NCBI RefSeq assembly: GCF_003182595.1
Contig: NZ_PDNZ01000004.1
Span: forward strand, 271,322 to 335,321
Direction of reading: 5' to 3'
Origin: Prosthecochloris marina
GTDB lineage: Bacteria > Bacteroidota > Chlorobiia > Chlorobiales > Chlorobiaceae
DNA length: 64,000 nucleotides
The translations under genes and the position numbers were made by a program. The notes below the pieces were generated by a model. It saw nothing but the letters and a program-made list of their open reading frames with translations, ran no database searches and had not been told where the DNA came from. Below, piece after piece: positions 17,704-25,975 of this stretch; positions within the stretch are counted from its first letter, which is position 1, and each line of letters starts with the position of its first letter.

Positions 17704-18476
17704 TGTTCCACGTATCCGCGTACGGCATTGGTGAGATGCCGCACCACATTGTAATATACCTTCGTTGAAGGTGCAATGTCCCAGCTACCGTCAGTCCTGA
17801 CCAGATCACTGATAAACACCAGTCCTGCAAGATTTTTTCCACGGCACTCAGCCACCGTGCAGAGTGCCGACAATTCCATTTCTATAGCAAGAACCTGCTG
17901 TTCAAGCAGCTCATTAATAAACATCTCTGTTTCCCGGTACAGCGCGTCGGTCGTTGCAACAGTACCTTGCCGGAACAACAGCCCAAGATCCTGAAGAGTG
18001 ATTTTCAGGCGCTCTACGGACCCGGCCGCAGGCAAGGAATGTCCTGAACGTCCATAGTGCGGAGATGTCCCTTCGAATATCATGGCACGCGTAGCGAGAA
18101 GCAATTCTCCAAGCTGCATATCAGGGAGAAGTTTTGCCGTCGGATGCCCTGCCGGTCCGATCACAAGGAACTCCTCACAACCCAGAGCAATGAGTTCTTC
18201 CAATTGCACAGCAGCCATGGGCGCACCATGCATGCCGCGAGCCATAGCAAAAGAACGACCATCCTCAGGCGTAAAGAAATACAGCTGCATCGGGTTGGTT
18301 ACCCCCAGTGTCAACGTGCGATGAGAATGAAGAGCTTTCATTTGACCAATGACATCAGGTACATAGCTGATAACACAATGGCGAGGAATAACAGGTAGTT
18401 CGAGGCTTTTTTCTCGAGAAAGGAGAAAGTCAATATAACGCTGTGCGGTAGTGATACTGGAATCTGGAACTGACAT
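17700..18476 (-). CDS. nucleoside phosphorylase-like protein (PNP/UDP family)
   Basis: About 258 residues from the ATG at 18476; an in-frame TTG at 18485 is the only upstream alternative and would overlap the previous stop. The family is shown by ARGMHGAPMAAVQLEELIALG (phosphate and ribose side of the active site, given here in part), VIGPAGHP, and the late block AIEMELSALCTVAE. The Met-Glu pair of that block holds the ribose in uridine and purine nucleoside phosphorylases, followed by FISDLV with the base-contacting Asp. It would split or form a nucleoside using phosphate. In this operon, between a GT2 and an SDR, it may act on a nucleoside-like intermediate rather than in salvage. Confidence 0.82.
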   Translation of the reverse strand: MSVPDSSITTAQRYIDFLLSREKSLELPVIPRHCVISYVPDVIGQMKALHSHRTLTLGVTNPMQLYFFTPEDGRSFAMARGMHGAPMAAVQLEELIALGCEEFLVIGPAGHPTAKLLPDMQLGELLLATRAMIFEGTSPHYGRSGHSLPAAGSVERLKITLQDLGLLFRQGTVATTDALYRETEMFINELLEQQVLAIEMELSALCTVAECRGKNLAGLVFISDLVRTDGSWDIAPSTKVYYNVVRHLTNAVRGYVEQ

Positions 18477-18481
18477 GCCAT

Positions 18482-19477
18482 TCAAACGTTTGGGATATTA
18501 AAGCGCTCTTCGCAACAAAACTGTTCCCGGAGAATACCTGGAATCTTTGCTTCCAAGTCGGCCAGAAAGATTTTACGTTGCCGGGTTGGACTTTTCAACT
18601 GAGCCAGACGAAGCAAGTACAAAGCCGTATCGACAGGCGGATTAGAACGCTTCAGGAGCGCCAAAGCTAACTGGTCAAGCGCTTTTGCCTGACTTTTTGG
18701 CTCCTTTGCCTGAGGAAACCAGGATTCAAGTGGGAGCGCGGAAAAGAAGGTATAAGCCTGCTTATCGTTGAGCAGTCGCTTTGCTGCACGGTTTTTCGGG
18801 TCCGTTATCTGATTGCTGTGTTTACGATAAATCGCAACCTGCTGTGCAACATGCGCGATTTCATATTTACGTACCAGCCTGGACCAGAGTTCACGATCTT
18901 CGAGACCGTCAAAACTGCTGTCAAACCCACCGATATCTTGAATAACGCTACGTTCCGCGAGAGAAGCAGAAGGCGCGACGGGATTGCCACCCGGTACCAT
19001 AAACTGTAGATACAAACCGGGTCTTGGCTTCGGAGGCTGAACCCGCGTTGGCTGAAAACGATCTTCTGCCTGGAAGTACTTGATGAAGTTTGCGTAGACG
19101 AGCTTAACCGGTTCAGCTGCAGATTGTAAAGCATGTACTAAAATCTCAAGACCTTGGGGAAGATAGCGATCATCCGAGTCCAGCAACGCCAGATATTTCC
19201 CTCGTGCACGGGAGATACCATGATTGCGCGCAGCGCTGATACCACCATGAGACTCATAATAATAGCGGATGCGTGCATCACGTTTACAGTATATCTCTGA
19301 AATCCGGCGGCTGTCATCGTTATCAGATCCATCATCGATAATAAGAAGTTCCCAGTTGTGAAATGTTTGTGCAAGAACGCTCTCGATGGTCTCAGCGAGA
19401 TAATCAGCCCGGTTATAGACGGGCGTGATAATCGAAACCACTGGTTTCTTTGTACCTTCGCTTCTATCGATGGTCAT
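18482..19477 (-). CDS. family 2 glycosyltransferase
   Basis: About 331 residues. The ATG at 19477 overlaps the TGA of the radical SAM gene (ATGA), so it is preferred to the upstream in-frame start at 19561, which would intrude 84 bases. The GT-A fold begins with VSIITPVYNRADYLAETIESVL, seen in part as the usual family opening. IIDDGSDNDDS, AARNHG and the DXD-type LLDSDDRY bind the nucleotide sugar, and GLEDRELWSRL is the acceptor-side ED motif. No membrane helices, so it acts in the cytoplasm, probably on the product of the neighbouring ligase and radical SAM enzyme. Confidence 0.9.
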   Translation of the reverse strand: MTIDRSEGTKKPVVSIITPVYNRADYLAETIESVLAQTFHNWELLIIDDGSDNDDSRRISEIYCKRDARIRYYYESHGGISAARNHGISRARGKYLALLDSDDRYLPQGLEILVHALQSAAEPVKLVYANFIKYFQAEDRFQPTRVQPPKPRPGLYLQFMVPGGNPVAPSASLAERSVIQDIGGFDSSFDGLEDRELWSRLVRKYEIAHVAQQVAIYRKHSNQITDPKNRAAKRLLNDKQAYTFFSALPLESWFPQAKEPKSQAKALDQLALALLKRSNPPVDTALYLLRLAQLKSPTRQRKIFLADLEAKIPGILREQFCCEERFNIPNV

Positions 19478-20484
19478 GGTTGAAGCTCCGCAAACGGGTT
19501 TGCAGTGGGGTGCCACATTTGGCCGTAACGGTCCGGACATCCGGCGCAGAGAGGTTCGCAATCCGCCTGTACACGGGCACGGAAATGATGGTAAGCAGGA
19601 CTGCTCCAGATCTTCTCGAAGTCCGTTTCGAACAAGTTGCCGAAATGTAGTACATCAGGATCCGGCTGCAAGCAGCAGGGCGAGACAAAACCGTCCCAGG
19701 TGACGTTGCAGCCATGCAATGGCCATCGGCAACGCCACGAGTAGTCAGGAATATCCATTGCAGGCGGCAGAAAACGAATACCAAGCCTTGATGCAAGGGC
19801 ATGTGCTGATTGTGTCGCCTCTCTGTAGTATCCATAACCATTATCACCGGGACTTTCCTCGTCAAGATAGCCAGCCGGAAGAAAGCTTCCGTTGAGATTC
19901 TGCAGGTAAACTTCATCCAGACCAAGCTCCGCAGCAAGCCTGATTATCGAGCTTAGACTCTCAATAGCAGGCTGCACCGTAACCAGCGCAAACGCAAGAC
20001 TGATATCCTCGTAGCCGCCGTTGTAACGCAGCTCAGCAAGTTCAGTAATGTTTGCAAGAACTTTTTTTATGGATAAACCGGGGCGGAGGCGACTGAAATC
20101 TGTTGCCTCAAGCGTGTCTACGGATAGGTTGATACGATTTATCCCCGAATCGAGCAGTGCCATAGCCTTTTTCATGCTCAACAAAGAGGCATTGGTAGTT
20201 GTGCCGACACGTGCCCCACACAAACGACTACAACGGATCATCGCTGGCAGATCCTTGTTCAGTAAAGGTTCACCGACACCCTGCAAATGGATGTGAGACA
20301 CTTCCGGCAGGCGGTCAAGAACCTCTCGAAACCGCTCCAGACGCATATCTCCTTCCGGTCTGGCCCAGTGTGTCCGCCGGCAATAACCACACGTGAAATT
20401 GCAACGATTGGTCGGCTCTATCTGAACCCGTCGCAATACCGGTCGCCCATTGACATATACCTGTACAGATTCACGCTCAATCAT
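19474..20484 (-). CDS. radical SAM enzyme with SPASM domain
   Basis: 336 residues. CNFTCGYC (residues 27-34) is the CxxxCxxC site of the [4Fe-4S]-SAM cluster, and GVGEPLLNKD is the SAM-binding GGE-like motif. A C-terminal SPASM-type Cys set (WRCRWPLHGC, SPCCLQPD, CEPLCAGC) would bind one or two auxiliary clusters. SPASM enzymes modify peptides, or carbohydrates as in the BtrN-like dehydrogenases. The gene overlaps the ATP-grasp ligase upstream by 8 bases and the GT2 downstream by 4. No obvious Cys- or Gly-rich precursor peptide gene is adjacent, so a small molecule substrate is as likely as a RiPP. Confidence 0.9.
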   Translation of the reverse strand: MIERESVQVYVNGRPVLRRVQIEPTNRCNFTCGYCRRTHWARPEGDMRLERFREVLDRLPEVSHIHLQGVGEPLLNKDLPAMIRCSRLCGARVGTTTNASLLSMKKAMALLDSGINRINLSVDTLEATDFSRLRPGLSIKKVLANITELAELRYNGGYEDISLAFALVTVQPAIESLSSIIRLAAELGLDEVYLQNLNGSFLPAGYLDEESPGDNGYGYYREATQSAHALASRLGIRFLPPAMDIPDYSWRCRWPLHGCNVTWDGFVSPCCLQPDPDVLHFGNLFETDFEKIWSSPAYHHFRARVQADCEPLCAGCPDRYGQMWHPTANPFAELQP

Positions 20485-22489
20485 TGTTTTCTTCGCTTAG
20501 AACCTGGATGGAAGCTTCGATCATTGAATCGAGGGATTCGAAAACGCGTACCTTGTCCCGAGCGAACAACTGTCGGCTGTATGACTGGAGCGGATGGTTT
20601 CTCACGAACCATATCTCACAATCATGCTGGCTGCTCAACAGTTCCATTTGCTTGGGCGTCTTCTCCCATTCATCCGGCCAACTGCCAAAGACTATCTTTT
20701 TAATAAATGGCAGCGCAAGCCCATCGGATTCAATCGCCTCGAGTTCGCCTGCAAGAAGCAACCCAGAAACAGATGGGTTGATAATGAGCATACGCGCTTC
20801 TGAAATAGAATCCTTACCTCCGTCACCGATGCGTTCCCTGCCAATGAATATGCCGTCCGTTGAAACACTTCCTAAACCTGACAGATCATGCCCACTGTTT
20901 TCCCGTATCCTCCGAATCACGTCTTCACGATCGGCCCCCAAAACCAACATCGACGGGATTCTGCCTTTTTTCGGGACATAGCTACTGAGCAATTGACCGT
21001 GAAGATGAGTAAGAATGGTTCCCATCTGCGGCTGGGCATTCACCTCGATAATGACGGCATCAGATTCCTGCCAGGACTTTTCGATATCATCCGTGATGAA
21101 ATCGACCGCCGCTATATCCAGACGAAGCAGTGCTGCCGCCCGCTTGACCAAAGAGAGATAAGAAGGGTGAATATCATCTTTTTCAAGAATGATTACATCA
21201 CCCCCGGTACTCACATTTGCAGCTTTTTTCAGGGCGACGAATCGCCCTTCCTGTGGAACAGAATCAAGGCGAAGCCCCTCCTGCTGTAACAACAAGCGTG
21301 CCTCTTCATCCACAGCAATCGGCTTCATGATCGAAAAACGACTGGAGGAACGTCTTGGATCGGTATTTGTCTTTTCAATAAGCTGTTCCACCGTTGCAAC
21401 TCCGTTACCAGTAACCCCTGCAGGCTGTCGTTTCACGATAACGACACTTTCACCCCGAAATAGTGTGATACGAAATGCATGGCCTTTATGATGGCGCTCC
21501 AGCATGATATTCGTCGACAGCTTACCTGCCTGCTTGAATGCTGCGTAAACCTCGTTTTCGGTCCTCAAGTCGGCATATACCCCCTTACCCTGGTCAAGAT
21601 CTGCCGGTTTTACCACTACAGGAAAGCCAATCCTGCCAGCCAAAGAGGCCGCTTCCGTCATATTTTTGACGCGTTTTCCCTCCGGCACAGGAATACCTGC
21701 GCTTGCCAATACCGAAGCGGTTAACAGCTTGCTTTTCGCATACTTCACAGCGATGAAGGGTGTTTCATCGGTAATGCTGCTGTTGAACCATCGCCCTCTG
21801 ATTCCCCAACCATATTGAAATACACCTCCCGGTAAAGCGACAACAGGTATACCGAGAGTATCCGCTGCACGAATAAAACGGATATTGTTCGAACCACCGG
21901 GAGCGAGAGTTTTGAGCCTCTGAAAGAGCTGATCAAGCTTTTTGCCCTGCTTTGTTGACAGCTCCCTCTGTTCAGGCCCCATATTATTAAGCACCGACAG
22001 TAACCACTCGAGAACAAGTTTGGCAGCAAGCGGAATAAGCGAAGGAAAAAACATGGTAATGATCAGCTCAGTTGAGCCGGCTACCTTTTCACCGTTCTGA
22101 CTACCACTGATAATCTTTGTTGAATTCAGTACCGGTATCCCGGCAGATTCTTGCAGCCCACCAACAGCATCCCCTATCATCCCGGCTAATGCATTACAAT
22201 CTCCACCCTGCCCATCATCGATCTCCGACAGATGCTCAGGGGGAACATAAGGCCCGAGCAGCTGAACAAGTTGCCGGTTTATTCCGGCAAACTTTTGGGA
22301 ATTCGAAATTCGAAGCCTGGCTGAGAGCGACGGTTGAGTCAACCCATGCATATAACCAGCTATGACTTCAACAGAATCACATGCTATTAAAGGAAAATTG
22401 CTCATCGTCAAGGCTTGTAGGCATTGTTTTGTAAACAGATTTGATTTCCTGCCTGTCCTTCCCTGCAGATATGCCAACTCAATGGGCAT
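20477..22489 (-). CDS. second cyanophycin-synthetase-like ATP-grasp ligase
   Basis: 670 residues, first gene of the minus-strand operon. Its N-terminal 200 residues look CphA-like. The pre-domain VFQYGWGIRGRW matches IYQLGWGSKSR of the ligase at 13500-15344, and the ATP-grasp domain (about 245-500) has VVVKPADLDQGKGV and the metal site VIIEVNAQP. Like its sister it lacks the Mur-ligase half of CphA and has about 150 C-terminal residues of its own, here without recognised motifs. The two proteins are homologous but well diverged, so they probably add different building blocks. An alternative start at 22405 would remove 28 residues. Confidence 0.85.
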   Translation of the reverse strand: MPIELAYLQGRTGRKSNLFTKQCLQALTMSNFPLIACDSVEVIAGYMHGLTQPSLSARLRISNSQKFAGINRQLVQLLGPYVPPEHLSEIDDGQGGDCNALAGMIGDAVGGLQESAGIPVLNSTKIISGSQNGEKVAGSTELIITMFFPSLIPLAAKLVLEWLLSVLNNMGPEQRELSTKQGKKLDQLFQRLKTLAPGGSNNIRFIRAADTLGIPVVALPGGVFQYGWGIRGRWFNSSITDETPFIAVKYAKSKLLTASVLASAGIPVPEGKRVKNMTEAASLAGRIGFPVVVKPADLDQGKGVYADLRTENEVYAAFKQAGKLSTNIMLERHHKGHAFRITLFRGESVVIVKRQPAGVTGNGVATVEQLIEKTNTDPRRSSSRFSIMKPIAVDEEARLLLQQEGLRLDSVPQEGRFVALKKAANVSTGGDVIILEKDDIHPSYLSLVKRAAALLRLDIAAVDFITDDIEKSWQESDAVIIEVNAQPQMGTILTHLHGQLLSSYVPKKGRIPSMLVLGADREDVIRRIRENSGHDLSGLGSVSTDGIFIGRERIGDGGKDSISEARMLIINPSVSGLLLAGELEAIESDGLALPFIKKIVFGSWPDEWEKTPKQMELLSSQHDCEIWFVRNHPLQSYSRQLFARDKVRVFESLDSMIEASIQVLSEENND

Positions 22490-22985
22490 ACCGACTTACC
22501 CTGAAATGGTCTGACCTTAACCTCAACAGTACGGCTCTTTCGTTCCGCAGGAGATTATTATTAATTAAATATAAATAATCGTCGATGGTATATGTCATTT
22601 ATATTTATAGGACATCAAAACTTACATCTGCGTTTATTGTTGGCTTTATGCTTGATCACACCACCTACCTTGCTTCTTTTCTCTTTCCATAACACCTGAC
22701 ATGCTTTCCCCTGATTTCATTCATTTTCGCAAATATCGGGTTACCTATAACCCTGTCAATAGAAACGCTACATGCAACAGAAGCAACTGTAACGTACCTT
22801 AGAACCATAGGAGGAATAACAAAATAACTGATGAAACATTTTGTAAATTAATGAACGACGTATAATTCACTAAACGCATTTAACACAGATAACGAATGAT
22901 AAATCACTCAAAAAATTTGACATCCTGCCTGAGAAAAGGTATATTTGAATGGTAATTCATGCATTGATCTGCAAATAACGGCATT
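22490..22985. other. divergent intergenic, no gene seen
   Basis: About 500 AT-rich bases between the ligase operon (minus) and hipBA (plus). All frames are interrupted. It must hold promoters for both units; none can be set with confidence. The 13-bp repeat near hipB is listed separately. Confidence 0.5.
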
Positions 22986-23003
22986 ATGACTGATAAATCA
23001 CTC
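22897..23003 (+). repeat. two copies of TGATAAATCACTC around the hipB start
   Basis: A perfect 13-bp direct repeat occurs at 22897-22909 and 22991-23003, 94 bases apart. The second copy begins five bases after the A of the hipB start codon, so a protein bound there would block initiation. Similarity extends a few bases beyond (AAATTTG versus AAATTGG). It could be the HipB operator or a trace of a local duplication. Confidence 0.5.
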
Positions 23004-23333
23004 TCAAATTGGGTAGCATTGAGTGACAAGATGCTTGTTGGGCAAATAGGGGCTTTTGTGCGACACCACCGCCTGGAACAGAACAAAACCCAGAATACAC
23101 TTGCTCATGAGGCCGGTATCAGCCGATCGACGTTGAGCTTGCTGGAAAGGGGCGAAACTGTCACCCTCGCGACCTTAATCCAGGTACTCAGGGTACTGGA
23201 CCAGCTGCAGGTAATGGATGCCTTTGTCGTGGAACAACGCATCAGCCCTTTGATGATGGCCAAAATACAGAAAGAAAAAAGACAACGGGCCAGAGGAAAA
23301 CAGGGCGGCGATACAACAAAACATGATTGGTAA
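22986..23333 (+). CDS. hipB: HipB-like antitoxin, XRE-family DNA-binding protein
   Basis: 115 residues. A Cro/C1-type helix-turn-helix covers about residues 20-75 (RHHRLEQNKTQNTLAHEAGIS, then RSTLSLLERGE), with a basic C-terminal tail. HipB proteins bind and repress their own promoter and neutralise the HipA kinase. The stop is 3 bases before hipA, the usual antitoxin-first order of a type II module. Confidence 0.85.
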   Translation: MTDKSLSNWVALSDKMLVGQIGAFVRHHRLEQNKTQNTLAHEAGISRSTLSLLERGETVTLATLIQVLRVLDQLQVMDAFVVEQRISPLMMAKIQKEKRQRARGKQGGDTTKHDW

Positions 23334-23336
23334 GCA

Positions 23337-24641
23337 ATGGATGTAGCGGAAGTCAGGATATGGGGAGAGCTGGCCGGAGCTGTGGCATGGGACGTTGCCG
23401 CAGGACTGGCTACATTTGAATATGATCCCCGATTTTCAGCAAAGGGGTGGGATCTGGCCCCACTGCAAATGCCCATATCCGCTACGACAAAAACGTTTGT
23501 ATTTCCTAAGCTGCGTAAAAAAGCCGAGCCTGAACTGGACAGCTTCAAAGGATTGCCAGGATTATTAGCAGACGTTCTGCCTGACCGGTACGGCAATGAG
23601 TTGATCAACCTGTGGTTGGCCCGGCAGGGTCGCCCACAGAACAGCATGAATCCGGTGGAGATGCTCTGCTTTATAGGTACCCGGGGAATGGGTGCCTTGG
23701 AGTTCGAACCACCTGTTTGGAAAGCGAGAAAAAGAACCTTTTCCGTTGAGATCGAAGCGTTGGTAGATGTTGCAAAAAACATGCTTTCCAAAAAAGAAGC
23801 TTTTGCTACCAACCTGGATGCGGATGCAAATAAGGCAGTATCGGAACTTCTTCGGATCGGAACTTCAGCCGGCGGCGCAAGGCCGAAGGCCGTGATTGCT
23901 TACAACGAAAAAACCGGAGAAGTACGATCCGGCCAGACAAATGCCCCCAAAGGGTTCGAACATTGGCTCTTAAAGCTGGACGGAGTAAGTGACGTGCAAC
24001 TGGGAACCTCTCACGGATACGGCAGGGTCGAAATGGCATACTATAATATGGCCCTTGCCTGCGGTATAATCATGATGCCATCCCGATTGCTGGAAGAAAA
24101 CGAAAGAGCACACTTTATGACCAAGCGCTTCGACCGGGAAGGCGGATCAACGAAGCATCACATTCAGACATTCAGTGCATTAAAGCATTTCGACTACAAC
24201 TCGGTCATGAGTTTCAGCTATGAACAACTTTTTCAAACCATGCGCGAACTGAAACTACCATATCCCGATGCAGAGCAGATGTTCAGGAGAATGGTGTTCA
24301 ATGTGGCTGCCCGAAACTGCGATGACCACACCAAAAACTTTTCGTTCCGGTTGAAGCAAAACGCCAGATGGGAACTGGCACCAGCTTATGATGTTTGCCA
24401 TGCCTATCAGCCCAATCACCGTTGGGTCAGTCAGCATGCTTTGAGCATCAACGGAAAACGGACGAACATCACGAAAAAAGACCTTTTAACCATCGCAAAA
24501 TCCATAAATGTCAAAACAGCTGTAGAAATCATTGACGAAATCGATGCAGCGGTAGCACAATGGAAAAAATATGCCGATGAGGTAGCGGTTCCGCACAGCT
24601 TACGGGACCAGATCGCCAAAACCCTTATTCATGTGAGATAA
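23337..24641 (+). CDS. hipA: HipA-family Ser/Thr kinase toxin
   Basis: 434 residues. The N-terminal HipA_N region (about 1-100: GLPGLLADVLPDRYG) and C-terminal kinase region are both present. The kinase has the glycine-rich SAGGARPK loop near residue 180 and NCDDHTKNFSF near residue 328, which holds the catalytic Asp and the metal ligand Asn. In E. coli HipA phosphorylates glutamyl-tRNA synthetase and triggers persistence; the target here is not known. Full length with all key motifs, so it looks active. It sits at the border of an accessory region. Confidence 0.9.
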   Translation: MDVAEVRIWGELAGAVAWDVAAGLATFEYDPRFSAKGWDLAPLQMPISATTKTFVFPKLRKKAEPELDSFKGLPGLLADVLPDRYGNELINLWLARQGRPQNSMNPVEMLCFIGTRGMGALEFEPPVWKARKRTFSVEIEALVDVAKNMLSKKEAFATNLDADANKAVSELLRIGTSAGGARPKAVIAYNEKTGEVRSGQTNAPKGFEHWLLKLDGVSDVQLGTSHGYGRVEMAYYNMALACGIIMMPSRLLEENERAHFMTKRFDREGGSTKHHIQTFSALKHFDYNSVMSFSYEQLFQTMRELKLPYPDAEQMFRRMVFNVAARNCDDHTKNFSFRLKQNARWELAPAYDVCHAYQPNHRWVSQHALSINGKRTNITKKDLLTIAKSINVKTAVEIIDEIDAAVAQWKKYADEVAVPHSLRDQIAKTLIHVR

Positions 24642-24998
24642 TGCTTTCAGGGTTCCCCTACCGATCATCACAATTCTTACGATCAGATTTTCGGTTTACG
24701 GATAGACGGTTCAAAAGCCATGAATATTGCCTGTTCCCCCCCCCTTCTTCATACCCTTCATAGTTCTCTGCAACATCAAAATATTTAACAGCGTTAACCT
24801 CAACAAAAAAAAGAACAGTGAAATATCACAGTATAATTTGCTCATCACAAAATTAACATGTAACTTTTTAAAACAATAAGCCACTCCATCTTTTAAGGTT
24901 AAGGTAAAATTCCCGAATGCCGACCGCCTGCATGAGAGGCTTTATGGTTCCACACACCGTAATCATCAGCCGCATCAACCCTTTATAAAAGGCTTATC
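24642..24998. other. intergenic, no gene seen
   Basis: 357 AT-rich bases between hipA and the DUF4282 gene. A run of nine C residues at 24736-24744 is the longest homopolymer of C nearby, but it lies in no gene. No clear terminator was found. Confidence 0.45.
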
Positions 24999-25313
24999 AT
25001 GAATGCTCATGGATTTTTTTCAAAGCTGTTTGACTTCACCTTCAAAGAGTTTATTACCCTACAGATTGTCAAGTACTTGTATATCATCGGTCTGGTCTTT
25101 GCAGGCATATCAGCTTTGGGTTTTGCCGGTGCAGGAATCTCGGATCTCCGATATGATGTTATAGCAGGGCTTGTCAAGATATTACTGTCTCCTTTTGCAT
25201 TTGCTCTCACGGCAATACTTATCCGCCTTGTGCTCGAAGCACTGGTTGCGACATTTCGTATAGCCGAGAACACGACAAAAATTGTTGAAAACCAGGAGAA
25301 TAAAGGGCTCTGA
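24999..25313 (+). CDS. DUF4282 small membrane protein
   Basis: 104 residues. It starts with FFSKLFDFTFKEFITLQIVK, the typical DUF4282 entry (FFDFSF..FIT). Two membrane helices follow (about 24-46 and 60-85) and the signature LVLEALVATFRIAENT comes after the second helix. Role unknown; such proteins are small inner-membrane proteins. Standing alone between hipA and decayed toxin remnants. Confidence 0.82.
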   Translation: MNAHGFFSKLFDFTFKEFITLQIVKYLYIIGLVFAGISALGFAGAGISDLRYDVIAGLVKILLSPFAFALTAILIRLVLEALVATFRIAENTTKIVENQENKGL

Positions 25314-25330
25314 TAGAAAATTGTTCAATA

Positions 25331-25600
25331 AAGCTTTGCCTCAGGAAAGTCCGGCACAGAAGATGATATCTGTCTTGACGGATTGCGGTTGACCCGGCCT
25401 CCAAAACCAGGGCCATTCTTTATAATGACAAGAACTTAACCCCCTCGCCACAAAACATTACTCACCGATGCTTGTATTCGCCACCTTTTGTTACCGGTTC
25501 AATAGAAATTGATGCCGGTTCAAACCAACTCCATGGCATTACTATTGTATCAACCCCTGAAACCCTCTCCCCTCTTCATGGTTCAACAGGCATCGCTTGA
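25331..25600 (-). pseudogene. degraded remnant of an AbiEii-type nucleotidyltransferase gene
   Basis: The minus strand at about 25335-25430 translates to VIIKNGPGFGGRVNRNPSRQ followed by a DFPEAK segment. It aligns with IIIQIDLGFGDRVYPDPSRQ and DFPEAE of the intact AbiEii gene at 28761-29678. A second block near 25485-25530 matches the ITEG/ISVEP-coding part of the same gene, and 25555-25585 matches its N-terminal part. Frames and spacing are broken by deletions, so this is a dead paralogue, not a gene. Confidence 0.75.
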
Positions 25601-25890
25601 TTGAAGCACCTTGTCTTTGTGCTGAACATCCAGAACCCGGACAATCTCCTGATTAGTAACCACCCGAATCACAAAAATCATTCTGTCACCTGAAACGAGC
25701 CCCGATCAACCACCATGGAGGGAAAACGGAATATTGCTTCATGAGATCGACATTTCGTGGCACTCCTGCGCAAGAAGCATATTATCCTTATAGAAAGGCC
25801 CTATGAGATGATAGCCCCACTCAAGCATCTCGAAACAAATTCGTTTCAAAGTGGTTTCATACAGTCTTCTTACGAGATCGAGTATGCCTA
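25600..25890 (-). pseudogene. scraps of further small genes, one ParE/RelE-like
   Basis: On the minus strand 25605-25690 reads DRMIFVIRVVTNQEIVRVLD followed by VQHKDKV, the look of the C-terminal strands of a ParE/RelE toxin. A separate frame around 25735-25890 reads LLGILDLVRRLYETTLKRIC and ends at a stop after ECHEMSIS. Neither has an intact start and full length. They suggest decay of toxin-antitoxin genes beside the AbiEii remnant. Confidence 0.4.
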
Positions 25891-25975
25891 ACAAGGAATT
25901 GCAGTCACACAGAAAAAAGGGAGGAGTGAGTTACTCCCCATTATTAGGACAGTTTTTTCGATAAACTAAGTTTGT

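Noticed and set aside
22986..24641. Treating hipBA as a phage-defence island core
   Set aside because: Complete hipBA modules are common chromosomal toxin-antitoxin pairs; no further defence gene is directly linked to it.
24736..24744. C9 run as a phase-variation tract
   Set aside because: It lies between genes with no clear promoter or frame affected by its length.
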